Shown: positions 22,899-33,798 of the stretch, piece by piece
Layout of the letters: each line of letters opens with the position of its first letter
Numbering within the stretch: the first letter of the stretch is position 1
Source: Leptodontidium sp. MPI-SDFR-AT-0119
Taxonomy: Eukaryota; Ascomycota; Leotiomycetes; Helotiales; Leptodontidiaceae
Length of the DNA stretch: 64,000 nucleotides
Assembly: GCA_020726505.1 (NCBI GenBank)
Contig: JAHLEZ010000001.1
Coordinates: 4,712,001 to 4,776,000 of the forward strand
Reading direction: 5' to 3'
The notes under the pieces: model-generated
What the model saw: the letters and a program-made list of their open reading frames with translations, nothing else
Database searches by the model: none
What the model was told of the DNA's origin: nothing
Program-made: the position numbers and the translations under genes

Positions 22899-24632
22899 AT
22901 GAGAAAGCCAACAGCCTGTGAAGCTTGCCGGTAAGAACTCCTTTCGTAATCTGGAGATAGGCCCACAATTAACAACCATCATACAGGAATCGTCGTCGTA
23001 AATGTAAGATCCTCGAAGGCGAACGGGATTGCACCCATTGCACCGCTCGACGTATCAAATGCATTCAGAAACCACCTGTTGGAGGTTACTACCATCAATC
23101 AGCTTTGATATCCGAGAGTCGTCTGCTTGAGAATCGTCTTGATGCTCATAATGGTATTCAAGAAGCAGAAAACACATACCCTCCCCTTGCCCTGCGGCTT
23201 GAGCTTGTGCAACTATACTTTGATTACATTCACAATCAGTTCCACACTCTGTTTCATCCCCCTAGCTTCCTTGCATCGGTGGCAGAAGATCGAGTAGAGA
23301 ATGTCTTGTTATATCCAATATTTGCGCTGTCGGCGAGGTTTGTAGAGACTTTCGGCATTTCCCCATCTACTCTGTGACGCTGCTTGTGCTTGGCATCTGA
23401 CACTATATAGATTCTCTACCGACCCATTCTTCGGCGGAACAGCCCCATCTGAACGCGGAGCTGCATTTATATCCAGAGGAGAAAGACTACTCCAAATCAG
23501 TCGAGCATCTCTCACAACGGTTCAAGCCTGCGTGCTTCTCGGAGCAGCATATATTGCAGATGGAGATGATGTATCGGAAAATGTGTACTACGGCATTGCC
23601 TGTCGGATGGCTCAGCTGTTGGATCTTCCAAATTGTGTGGCATCTAATCCCCTTGAACGTGAAATCAACATTCGTGGTCTGTAGCCTCCCACTTCAAAAG
23701 TTTCGTGCTGAATTTCCCCTCCAGTCTGTTGGTCTCTCTGCATGGTAGACGTCTGGTCCTCAACCGCAGTCAAGCTTCCCAAACTCATGCCAAACCTCAA
23801 CATTCCACTTCCAATGGACGAGCTACAATATCTTGCACTTGGAAGTGATATGCCCCTCGTATCACCAGGCTCCGATCGTTCTTCGCCTATTCTCGCTGAA
23901 ATGATCAAACTCAACAGAATTCTCCTTGATATTAACGACTTCAACGAACTATGCGTGCAGGACCATTTAGAGGGCGTTCAGTTAGAAGATGCTATACAGC
24001 AACTAAGTAAGCGACTTGACGACTGGTACGAAGCCCTCCCAGACATCATGAGAGACACACCAGAGAATTTCGCTTGGTTCGCATCGCATGGACTTGGGAG
24101 ATATTTTGCAGCTGTTTATCTGGGGTACTATCACTTTGGACAGCTCCTATTCTATCAATTTCTTCACGTTGAGCCCTACAGCTCGATTCCATCAGCAGGA
24201 CTTTACGCCGAGAAGTGCAAAGACCATGCCGCCAGGCTCTGCGAGATGATCTACCGCGCATTCGAGACCCCAAATTCCGACGTATTATATACGATGGTTG
24301 CCCATGTTTTGGTCATCGCTTCGACTGTACAGATTCACACACTACTTTTCTCGTCTGACGAGGTCCGCATCAGTGTCTCGCGCTCTCGGCTCGAGCGGAA
24401 TTTTGGAATTCTTTTGCATCTGAAGCAGTACTGGTCTACGCTTAGCAGAGCGATGAATCGCTTGAGGGCTTTCCACGACACTTGTAGAAAGTCCATGGAC
24501 ACGAGTTTCGTACTTGATCGCTGGATGTTGAGATTCTTGGTGGAATTTGCGAAAGAGGTCGAGGAGAAGGAGCCCGATGTCCAAAGCCCATTGTGGACTT
24601 TGGCCGGTCTCACTCAAGGGTTGGATCTTTAA
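22899..24632 (+). CDS. Zn2Cys6 transcription factor
   Basis: Exons 22899-22930, 22987-23337, 23411-23676 and 23725-24632 give 518 aa; introns 56, 73 and 48 bp. The N-terminal binuclear zinc cluster is complete: Cys 7, 10, 17, 26, 29 and 36 (Cx2Cx6Cx8Cx2Cx6C), with a basic RNRRRK stretch. The first intron falls inside the cluster after Cys10, a common place. The rest is the fungal-specific regulatory domain (LVQLYFDYIHNQFHTLFHPP, then CVLLGAAYIADGD and WSLCMVDVWSS), typical of regulators of sugar or secondary metabolism. Nuclear, probably binding CGG-containing sites. It is divergent from an MFS sugar transporter and 1.5 kb upstream of an alpha-galactosidase on the same strand, so both are candidate targets. 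Confidence 0.87.
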
Positions 24633-24769
24633 CACGACACACGTTCTCAGTTTTGGACCAATGGGAAGTTCAAAATTTTCCGGATCTATTCGTCTAACCC
24701 ATCATAATAACCAAGACCTATCATATGCCGCCAAGTAATTATTTTCAGGGGTGCAAGCACTATCTAGCT

Positions 24770-24959
24770 TCGAGGCTAGCCAAAATCGTCTTCCCTAGAT
24801 ATATCCATGATTGAGAGCCTGTTCAAAATCTCTAAATAATTTCAGAACATTGACTGTAAGGAAGAGCCGAGCCCAGGTTTAAGCAAGCCTTGGTTTTGAT
24901 CTTTATTGTACAAGTAGTAAAGTAACTCGCTTCACCGGAGACGAATTTGGCTGCCCTCG
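24770..24959. mobile_element. MITE-like element, copy 1
   Basis: About 190 bp with terminal inverted repeats (left CGAGGCTAGCCAAAATCGTC; right, read inverted, CGAGGGCAGCCAAATTCGTC). The interior shares 'aaataatttcagaacattgact' with copy 2 and a variant of it with copy 3. No ORF. It ends 4 bp from the stop codon of the Mpv17-like gene. A target duplication was not clear. Confidence 0.7.
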
Positions 24960-24963
24960 TTTT

Positions 24964-25636
24964 TTACCCCACCATAACTAAATTCACAAATATACCCCAC
25001 ACCAGCCCAGCGAGGTTTCCGACCAATATTCTCTGACTCGGAGGGACCAAAATCAGATTCGTCAACGTCACCAGCGGCCAGAATCGATACGACGAGAAAA
25101 CCATGGACCAAAAGCCCTGAAGAAATGTCAGAACATGGGTTCACTCATAAAGGCGCGGGGAATTTCTCACTCCTCTCACTTCATTCTCAATCTCCAACAC
25201 TCCTTTTCCTTTGAGAAAGCCAAACAGTAGGAGGAATGCTAGGGTGTTCAACCAGCATCCAATTGTCTGGTCGAGGAAGAACTTTGCAACGGTGTTTGTC
25301 TTGCTCAGCCGGCCTTCTTCGTTTTCGATTAAATCACTCTTCTTCGACTCCTCTTGAACGATTTCTTTCTTCGAGGGAAATTTTTTCTCCAGGAAATTCT
25401 GCCAAAGGAAGTTCGGCGGGGTTGTGATTGCTCCGAGAATTGCGGAACGCAGGATATCTATGACATCGAAACTGAATAGCTTCTGCAAATAAACATGGTC
25501 AGCTTTGCCCGGAATCTTTTGGTACGGTCTGGGGCCTGACCTGTGAATCGTATGCAGAGAAAGCTTGAGCAATGACATTTGACAGTGATCCGAGGAACAC
25601 TGCTTGTGTAGTCGCTGTGATGAGAGGACCAGACAT
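24964..25636 (-). CDS. Mpv17/PMP22-family membrane protein
   Basis: Exons 25636-25541, 25482-25171 and 25116-24964 give 186 aa; introns 58 and 54 bp. Mpv17/PMP22 proteins are small four-span proteins of mitochondrial inner or peroxisomal membranes (yeast Sym1 is a member), linked to solute or metabolite passage. Seen here: an N-terminal segment MSGPLITATTQAVFLGSLSN, then ILGAITTPPNFLWQNFLE, FFLDQTIGCWLNTLAFLLLF, and the family's C-terminal block FWPLVTLTNLILVPPSQR followed by VGNLAGLVWGIFVNLVMVG. A second plausible donor lies 15 nt earlier in exon 2 and would remove five residues. A longer minus ORF over exon 3 in another frame is a shadow. The element copy just beyond the stop probably supplies part of the 3' UTR. 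Confidence 0.8.
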
Positions 25637-26117
25637 CTTCTGTTGAGCTCTTCGGATATCTTGAGTTATTCCTGGCTGGATAGAAATGTCCTCGATATTT
25701 GAAGCAATAAAGTGTCATGTATATAAAAAATTATCTTGAGAGGGACTCACATGTCAATAACAACGTCGATATCGTGTTACTTATCTATGACCAAGCCAAG
25801 GCGCATTTGATTTCCGCCCCGACAGCAGCCCCATCATGCACCAGTGAGTCAAACCCCGCAATACTTGTCATATTTTCTCCAGAAATATGGCCCTCTTGAT
25901 TCAATTCAGTGAGCCAAGTTGTGTTACAAATGACCTCTCCTCCACATTTACTAGCGGCGGAATTCTGGCGGGATTCCAAAAATGGGGCCGTTACCATGCA
26001 GCAAGACGCTAATGCAAGCTAGGGACAGAGCTCTTGGCTTTCCGCCTTCAAACCCAGCCCCAGCCCCTCACTTAGCGTGCCCTCGTCTCTTGCGAGTGAC
26101 GATCCCCTGAAGTAAAA

Positions 26118-26124
26118 TATAAAA
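26118..26124 (+). promoter_or_regulatory. TATA box of the alpha-galactosidase
   Basis: TATAAAA 60 bp upstream of the ATG at 26184. Confidence 0.55.
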
Positions 26125-26183
26125 GTAAGAGAAAGAATTCCTGATTTGAAAGTGAGGAAACAAAAGAATAAACTATCTTCATC

Positions 26184-27780
26184 ATGGTTCGCTCACTCTC
26201 TGTTGTCCCCGCGGCCGTCTCGCTGTTCCACGTCGCTCACGCCGTAAACAATGGTCTTGCCATCACACCTCCTATGGGATGGAATAACTGGAATTCTCTC
26301 GCCTGCGATGTTTCAGAAGACCTGCTCCTCAGCACCTCGAAGAAGTTGATCGATCTCGGCTTGCAAGATCTCGGTTACGATCACGTGGTTTTGGATGATT
26401 GTTGGCAAGCCCCTCGTGGCGACGACGGCTATGTCACAGCCAACAAAGAGAAATTCCCTCGGGGTATGACGCATGTCTCCGATGCGTTGCATAACGTTGG
26501 GTTGAAATTCGGGATGTACTCCAGTGCGGGCGAGATGACTTGTGCGAGATTCGGTTAGTACCTACCTACTCCAATCCATAGTCCCAAACTTTTGCCTCTT
26601 TTTTATTGACATTTACCTACCAGCGGGATCACTTGATTACGAAACTCAGGATGCTGAGAATTTCGCTGCCTGGGGCGTAGATTTCTTGAAATACGACAAC
26701 TGTTACCATATGGGGCGTATGGGGACCCCCCAAATCTCGTTCAATCGCTACAAGGTTATGGCCGATGCGTTGAAAGCAACAGGTCGCAACATTGCCTTGA
26801 GTCTTTGTAATTGGGGAGAAGATTACGTTCATGCCGCAAGTCTCTTACAATCGAATTAAAACGGATAGTATGCTGACTTTCAACAGTGGGGAATGTCCAT
26901 CGCAAACGCATGGCGCATAACAGGAGATATCTACGACTCCTTCACACGTCCTGACGCTTTGTGCGCCTGTGACACCAACAACCCTAATGACCCTTTCTGT
27001 ATTGCTCCGGGCACTCACTGCTCTGTCTTATTTATCCTCAACAAAGTCGCCTCATTCGCTGACAGGAGTATCCCTGGAGGCTGGAATGACCTTGATATGC
27101 TGGAGGTCGGCCAAGGAGGTATGACAGACGAAGAGTACAAAGCTCATTTCGCTCTTTGGGCCGCTATCAAATCACCTCTCATGCTTGGAAACGATCTCCG
27201 AATCATGTCACCATCTGCACTAACTATCGTCAACAACCCGGCTATCATCGCTCTCTCCCAAGACCCCCACGGTCGATCGGCCACACGGGTTGCCCGAAAC
27301 ACCAGCGTGCCCAAGGACGAGTACGATGTTGGAGAGACTCACATCTGGAGCGGAAAGCTGGAGAATGGAGACCAAGTCGTCATCCTCCTCAATGCTGCTA
27401 ACGAGGATCTCGAAATGAGCGCCTCGCTTAAAGAGATTTTTACTTCTTACGGACCAGGTGGCTCAGCACCTCAAGTCAAGCAGGAATGGGAGGTGTGGGA
27501 TCTGTGGGCTGATCGCATGAGTGATAGCGATGCGCAGATTCTTCTGGAGGCTGAAGACGCGGCTAAGAGAAGCGAGGTCCTCAAGAAGTTGAATTGGTAT
27601 AATTCTACTGAGGTCTCATATAAGGAGGGCCTGGAGAAGGGTGATGAGAGGCTTTTTGGAAGGAAAGTCGGTGTCGTGGAGCCGAGGGGAAAGTGGGATG
27701 TCGTTGTTGAGAGGCACTCGGCGAAGGTATATCGGTTCAGGAGAGCGAAGAGCGAGACTGGAAAGCACGATGAGTTGTGA
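26184..27780 (+). CDS. Alpha-galactosidase, glycoside hydrolase family 27, secreted
   Basis: Exons 26184-26553, 26624-26835 and 26887-27780 give 491 aa. Removes terminal alpha-1,6-galactose from raffinose-type sugars and galactomannan. A signal peptide (MVRSLSVVPAAVSLFHVAHA) is followed by GLAITPPMGWNNWNSLACDV and VVLDDCWQAPRG, both GH27 hallmarks. The catalytic nucleophile should be Asp148 in KYDNC and the acid/base Asp208 in AWRITGDI. The C-terminal half carries the beta-sandwich domain (from about 350). The second intron appears to be GC-AG (26836-26886, donor GCAAGT, branch GCTGAC): only this keeps the family's YVHAWGMSIANAW sequence intact, while a GT donor at 26827 would delete three residues. 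Probably induced with the adjacent transporter. Confidence 0.9.
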
Positions 27781-30700
27781 ATTGCATGGTCGCATTTGGG
27801 TTTGGGGTTTGACAGCTTCGTAGCTGAATGTATGTTTTGATTAAAGGAATCATATTTAGAGGGTCTGGGGCAAAATAGAATTGATCATATACTTCACTCA
27901 AAATAATCTTTATCAACGCTTTTATCCAATATCTGAAGCCTACCAGTGTGCCAAATCACGGGTCGAACACTTTAAAAGCATTCTGTTGAACATAAAGACA
28001 TTGAGCGAAGCGCTCCAAACACTCTCCAATTTTCTATGATATACATTACTTCCCTGAGGATATATAACCAGACTTGCGCTAAATTAGAAAGAAAAGAAAA
28101 GACGTCTATGAAATTAGACAAGGTAAACTCAGGCTCGGTAGAGCTGTGCGCTTTTCAGCTTCTGATTAATCGAATCAGCAAAAAATACTGCGTGCTTATC
28201 TTACGACCACTTGCCTAAACGTTTATCGTCCCGTCTTCAGCAAATTTGAAATATCTCCGCACTTGAAATATCACCTAGAGGGTTTAAAGGCTATCATCGG
28301 TTGCTCAAAGTCACAACCTGCCATTACAGCATCGCAGATGCCACTGGTCCCGGATCTGCTGGTGGACTGCTTCTGGTGTAGTTTACTCAATGGCATGCCA
28401 TATCTCAAATTAACGAGAAAAAAAGAGGAATATGCTCCCATGTAACAGATTCTTCATCTGTTTGTAGCTGCTGTTATCAAAAGGGAGAAGAGCGGCGATG
28501 CGTTCAGTCCAGTCGAAGAAGGCTACGAAATGGCAGCAGAGTGAACTGGTGATAGAAGTGGTGCTTGGGAGGACATCATGTTTTAAGTCATGTGGAATAT
28601 GGACTGTAACTGTTATCTACCATAGCTCCTTTTCAACCTCTGTAATGTCCCAGGGTTTTAGGACGGCATTGTAGGTGAAAGGAGATCCCTTTGGGAGCGA
28701 CGACTTTTCTTCGCAATCGCTGGCAAATCATCTCAACCCAAAAGCTCTATTATGTTTACTTGATGACATGACAAACTAGAAGATCTTCTTGCTGGCTCTC
28801 ACGGCCATATTTTGGTAGAACCTGGAGTATTTTCTGGGTTTTATTTGCTGTGAGAGAATCGTTGGCCTATTGTTTACTTGTGCCTTCGCACTAGTGCCGC
28901 CATTAAGCGAGCCCCTTTCATGGCTAGTAGTAGACGAGCTTTCGGCTGCGATGCTCACGCCTGAGAGCGGCACTTCTTGCAGATCGCTATTGACATAGCT
29001 TGTTGGCAATTGATAGTATTTCAAAGCTTTTATTGGGATTGAGAGTTTGGCGAATTGTTTGTGGGACCGCGAATCAGAGAGGCTGTAAGGTTAGGTACAA
29101 TGGTAGACGATGAGTGGTATAGATGATCGACGCCTTCTTTCTGTCGCTACTGCATTTTTGAGTGAACATGTAGCAAAAAGAAAGTCTCTAGCAACAACCT
29201 AACCGAAAAAATTGGAGCAAACTAAAGCGAGCGGGGGACAACCGAAATTTAAGATTTGGGTCAGAAACTCGGTGCTAATCTTGCTTGCGATTACGGGGAA
29301 GATGTTTCTAAATGCACTCTTGAAGCTCGAGACAGTCGAGTCAGAGCTTTTGCGGTTTTTTTTATGGTTTTTACAGATGTGAAAACTAACTGCAGGCCAT
29401 CAATGTCATGCATGCTTCCATGGACCGTTCAAATATGCCAATAGATCGAGGGACTGTACGCAACAAACCAAAATGTAAATGAATAGTCTGTCGGAGATCC
29501 CATAGAATTCAACTTAACTTTCCTGCCAATTTAAGTTTTCCGCGATGAAATTTGGAGTTCTACAACATCGGTGTCATGAGAGGGCGTTCAGAAAGCAGAC
29601 GGACATTATCGATGTTTAAGCGAAGATTTGCCTTAATGTGTTCGAATTCAGAGAACACTCTTCACGCCAAAGCTTCAACCCAGAAGAATTTCACGATCCC
29701 TACTTTCTTTCTAGCTATTCAATTTGTAGGCAATACTCAGTATCACCAGTAAATAATTATGCCGTTAAGGAGGTATGTGAGTCGGGCACCAAGACGTAGC
29801 CAGAAAAAAGTGCTACTAACAAACACATTGAACAAAAGTGACAAATACATTTAGCACAAAGCCAGCCTTGACTATTCGCTGTCCCCGAGCCCGTGCAGAC
29901 GAGCCGTACTCGTGAAATAGGTGTCATCACCGGATTGTTTCACATGGGCCAAGAACACCGACACATCTATCCGACACAGGGATGAGCCTGTATGCCAAAG
30001 GTTCGCCTTCCGTGTGGGGATTAGTTTATCATCCGATAGAACGTTTTGGCAACGGTCCGCTGTGGTGCCATTATTAGGTTTGATCGGTGTCCGAGCTTCT
30101 CCCGCATGCAAATCCAGATTGCCGAAGATCGGCCAAAGTGAGATGAACAGTTTGAACTTTGTTCGAAGGTACAGCCTTACAGGGTGACGAAAAGGTAAAG
30201 TTTCCAGCGCATCGAAAATAGACATCAATTGCTCATGTAGGCAGCGATAATCTAATCTTTTGGTAATTCATAATTGTACGTGGTACGAGTACAAAAACCT
30301 TGGCACCTAATTGTGTCAGAAGTAAGGATAGATGAGCTGGGGTGTGCATTGAATTATGGAGTTTTGAGTTTTTGTCGAGTCAGGTTGAGGAACGAATTTA
30401 GAATTTCTAGACAAGGGAGTTTTTCCATACTAAATTCCTGGGGCGATTGCAGACTTTTGGCCAATGAAAATACTGCTGAAATTACCCGTGGTCTATGAAA
30501 TAGGCTTAGTTAAAAGAAGCTCTCTTGAAGTCGCATAAGGTGGAATTTTTGATACAATCTAATTGTCTTATCTCTGTCCTCATGATACGGCCTTCCAAGC
30601 AGGAGGTCTGAGCCTGCTCTGATGCCCTTTGGAGTTATGGATTTCTACCAGAATCCGGTGATTCGGAAATTTGTCTCTGCCCTTAGGGTGGAGAAGAAGC

Positions 30701-30850
30701 TTTTTGCCTTGATTTCCAACCGGGCCACGATCTTCAACTAAAGCAATACGATTGCCCATCATGTCTTGCAGTTTGTGTTCTTGCTTTCTGTTAATTCTCT
30801 CAATTGTCGAGACCGTCATTCTTTTGGGAAACATATTCTGTATAGAAGAC
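27781..30850. other. AT-rich gene-poor stretch
   Basis: 3.1 kb with no intact gene. An open stretch at about 28230-28445 (plus) reads HLKYHLEGLKAIIG and DLLVDCFWCSLLNGMP, loosely like a fungal transcription-factor domain; it has no upstream or downstream partner and may be a fossil. A block at 29872-30228 is open on both strands without known motifs. The remainder shows nothing. Confidence 0.45.
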
Positions 30851-32616
30851 ATGTGGTTGAACTATGTTTTCTATTTCATTCTGACATGCTTCTGGTTAGA
30901 AGGCGACTTGGCCTCGGGGCTCACGTTTGAGAGAGATACGATTGCAACAGCGCCGAATTGCTCTGTGAGTGTCCCAAATACGATGTATCTTTGGTGTTGA
31001 TGGCTGACCCTCGCCTGCTTCAGCTAGCCTGCCTTTCGGATTTAATACCCGATTATTGTGGTTCAACTTCCAATACGACGTGCATTTGCACCAGCGCCGA
31101 ACTCACAGTTGCTGTCTCATCTTGTGCCTACTCAGCATGTAGCACAATTCCAGAGCTCCTCCAGTTACAGAAATACTCGGCTATATCTTGCGGGGTCAAG
31201 AGTGATAAGACTCGCTTGAACAACGTTGTCAACATGGACTATGTCGTTCCAGTTCTTACAGCAATATTCGTGGGAGGTCGAATCGTTGCGAGAATTAAAC
31301 TGGATGTTGGTTTGGGGTCCGATGATTGGATGATACTGGCTGCGGCTGTAGCGTATCTTGTGGATGGTGCGTTTCCTCGACTTCTTGATTCTTACCATCG
31401 TTTCAGACATATCGAGACCTTCGCTCTTGGAGCGTCCATCCTGCCTCTGAATCAACCCGCACGCCTAAACTCTCATCTGAAATGCACATACTGATCCTGT
31501 TATGTTTTTGCAGTTGGTACTTCGTTAGGTTTGGTGTTGAACGGCTTTGGTCAGCATACTTACTGGTTGAGTGCGAGGCAAGTGATTACAGGAAGAAAAT
31601 TCTTCTACGCTGTGGAGTTGTTCTACATAATCTCCATCACATTGACGAAACTGTCACTATTGTTATTCTTCCTTCGCATCTTTCCCGACCACAAACTTCG
31701 GCAAGCAATCTGGATAAGCGGACTTTTCGTTCTCCTATCCAACTTCTCCATTTTTATAGCCCTGTCATTTCAATGTGTAAGAAGAGCCGAAGCTCTCGTT
31801 CAACTGGACAAGGAGCTAATTTTTCTGTTCAGGTTCCTTTTCATGGGTTCTGGACAAATTGGATGTACAAGGTCCACCCTGTCAAGTGTATCAATGGATA
31901 CGCGACGTTGGAGGCTGCAGCAGTCTTCAGCATCTTGCACAGTGTCATGATTCTCGTCATCCCGATTCCGACTGTCTGGAAACTAAATCTCGTTTGGAAG
32001 AAAAAGGCCAATCTTTTGATCATGTTTTCGGTTGGGTTTATCGCACTCATTTGCAGTTTCTTGCGACTTCCGTCGTTGGTACGCCTTGATCATTCAAGTG
32101 ACTTGTCATGTACGTTTATTGTCTTACTCGAGATTACTAGAGGACCCCGACTGACCTACGAACTTAGATGACCAAGCTCCTGTCATCGTCTACTCGCATC
32201 TTGAGCAGAGCGTCGGAATTATTTGTGCTTGCCTTCCCGCCTGCCGCTCACTACTCGAATACTTCTTTCCTTCGTTGAAGATAAATTTCGGAGATACAAA
32301 TACCACAGGTGCTCGTGCGCCAACCAATCGAACACTATCTGCAAAGGTTTCGCGTAGTCGAGTAGAAAAGAACAGTTCAACGATGAACTTGGTTGAGCTA
32401 GATGAACGCCAAGGAGGCAATGAAGGTACGATCGAGAGATTGAGTACTAGGACTTTGTCTTTTCATGGTGATTTTGACATGAAGAATGAAGGCAGTAATG
32501 ACACGAGATGCCACACGACAGTTGGGATTGGACCAAGTTTAGGGGCTACGAATGGGACAGACAGCCATAGAATTTACATCACAAAGTCCGTGGAGATGGC
32601 TAGTGATAAATTGTAA
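30851..32616 (+). CDS. CFEM-domain PTH11-like G-protein-coupled receptor
   Basis: Exons 30851-30964, 31024-31366, 31514-31776, 31833-32109 and 32168-32616 give 481 aa. Structure: signal peptide (MWLNYVFYFILTCFWLEGD), an extracellular CFEM domain with all eight cysteines (from NCSLACLSDL, residue 37, to AISCG), then seven transmembrane helices with PTH11-type signatures (RIKLDVGLGSDDWMILAA, VELFYIISITLTKLSLLLFF, HSVMILVIPIPTVWKL, EQSVGIICACLPACRSLLEY) and a Ser/Thr-rich cytoplasmic tail. In the rice blast fungus the founding PTH11 senses surface cues; CFEM domains often bind haem or surfaces. The 147-bp second intron is the longest. Plasma membrane; the ligand is unknown. Confidence 0.85.
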
Positions 32617-33161
32617 TGAATAATACGTCTTCTCAATTCAGCTACTATGGTCTTGTTTGTGAATTTCTGGCTTCAAGACATTGCTCTGCTCGGCGTCTCC
32701 CGACGGTGGCTTGGAAACAAAGATGCCTACTATCACTGGAGGAAAGGATGGCTCTCATTTATGTTTTGATGGTTGATCTAAGTAAGTGCTTAAGAAAAGA
32801 TCATTTGTCAACATGAGTGAGAAGCAGCCATGCGGCAGTCGATGCAAGCGAAGTCAACAGTCGAATGTTGTCACGTGAATGGTCTCGAGGAGAGTGCTTT
32901 GGAATAGACAGAGGGACAAGGCGCGCATCAGACTCGGCATTTCGATTGACCCCGCCGTACCTAGTCTCTGTATTTATATCTCATCAGTTGCCCCCCGAGA
33001 AGACCTGAATTTTGTGTTCACCTTGTCTCTGTGTCCAGCTGGGTAGCTCTTGTCTGACAGATGCTAGTCACTTCCTTCCAGATTCACTTCCTTGAGTTGA
33101 CCCCATCATGACATCTTCCTTCCCTCCCAGCCAGTAACACTGGCTTAGCTCCTTTTCTGTC
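32617..33161. other. Intergenic
   Basis: Region between the receptor stop and the TATA box of the SNF2 gene. Two short ORFs (32616-32816, 32817-33008) show no family features. Confidence 0.5.
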
Positions 33162-33167
33162 TATAAA
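33162..33167 (+). promoter_or_regulatory. TATA box of the SNF2/RING gene
   Basis: TATAAA followed by a long CT-rich run, a typical fungal start region. It implies a 5' leader of about 600 nt. A possible leader intron (33441-33755) has donor GTACGG, a TCTAACATTC branch and a CTAG acceptor. Confidence 0.5.
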
Positions 33168-33768
33168 ACAATCTCTTCACAACCTTGAGATCTGTCAACC
33201 ACAACCTCAATACTTCTCTTCCCCCAGCACCCCATCGATTCTACTTCCACCTTCTTACATACCACAATATTGGCTCCCTATCAACTTTCTAGCGTCCAGG
33301 GGATTGCAACTTCTTGCTATCCACTCAGTTTCCTATTCAAGCTCAATACCTTCCCTCAGATACTCTCGCTTTCAGCTTTACCCCTAACAGTAGAAAGATT
33401 TGCTCTAGAGAGCATGCTACCACTCAGAACTTAAGTCAAGGTACGGGTAACTTTGTCCTTGAGAGGCTCTTACTCTAGCCTCCTGCCTTTACTACCTTGA
33501 CGAATCAAAACACCTTCTTTCTTTCTCGCATTACTTCTCCCCACCTTCTCACCTTTACAAATGCTTTTCACCTCACCTTGGGACAATCAGCTTTGGCAAG
33601 CTACCTCTCCATCTAACAAATCTGCTTCCTCATCGACTTGTTACTTTCTGGGGTGCCACATTTCACCATCTGTCATCCCTATTCAGTTCTTTTTTTATTA
33701 TTTCTTTATTGTCGCACTAGCTCCTAGTTACTACCAATTCTAACATTCGCTCTAGGTTCGCAAAAACA

Positions 33769-33798
33769 ATGCAAACTCAGCGACCACGGCAAACATGA
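33769..33798 (+). promoter_or_regulatory. Upstream ORF overlapping the SNF2 start (ATGA)
   Basis: A nine-codon upstream ORF (MQTQRPRQT) whose TGA overlaps the main ATG at 33795 as ATGA. Such an overlap usually makes main-ORF translation depend on leaky scanning or reinitiation. Confidence 0.6.

Noticed and set aside
24932..25144. Apparent frameshift at the end of the Mpv17-like gene
   Set aside because: At first the C-terminus seemed out of frame because another minus-strand frame is open there. Rereading the bases showed that the family sequence VPPSQR...VGNLAGLVWG continues in the exon 3 frame to a stop at 24964, so the gene is intact.
15445..27780. Secondary-metabolite cluster around the FAD monooxygenase
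   Set aside because: No polyketide synthase, peptide synthetase, terpene cyclase or prenyltransferase in the window; the neighbouring transporter and hydrolase fit sugar use.
29872..30228. Block open on both strands (118 and 88 codons)
   Set aside because: No recognisable protein on either strand and no splice-linked exons; left as unexplained sequence.
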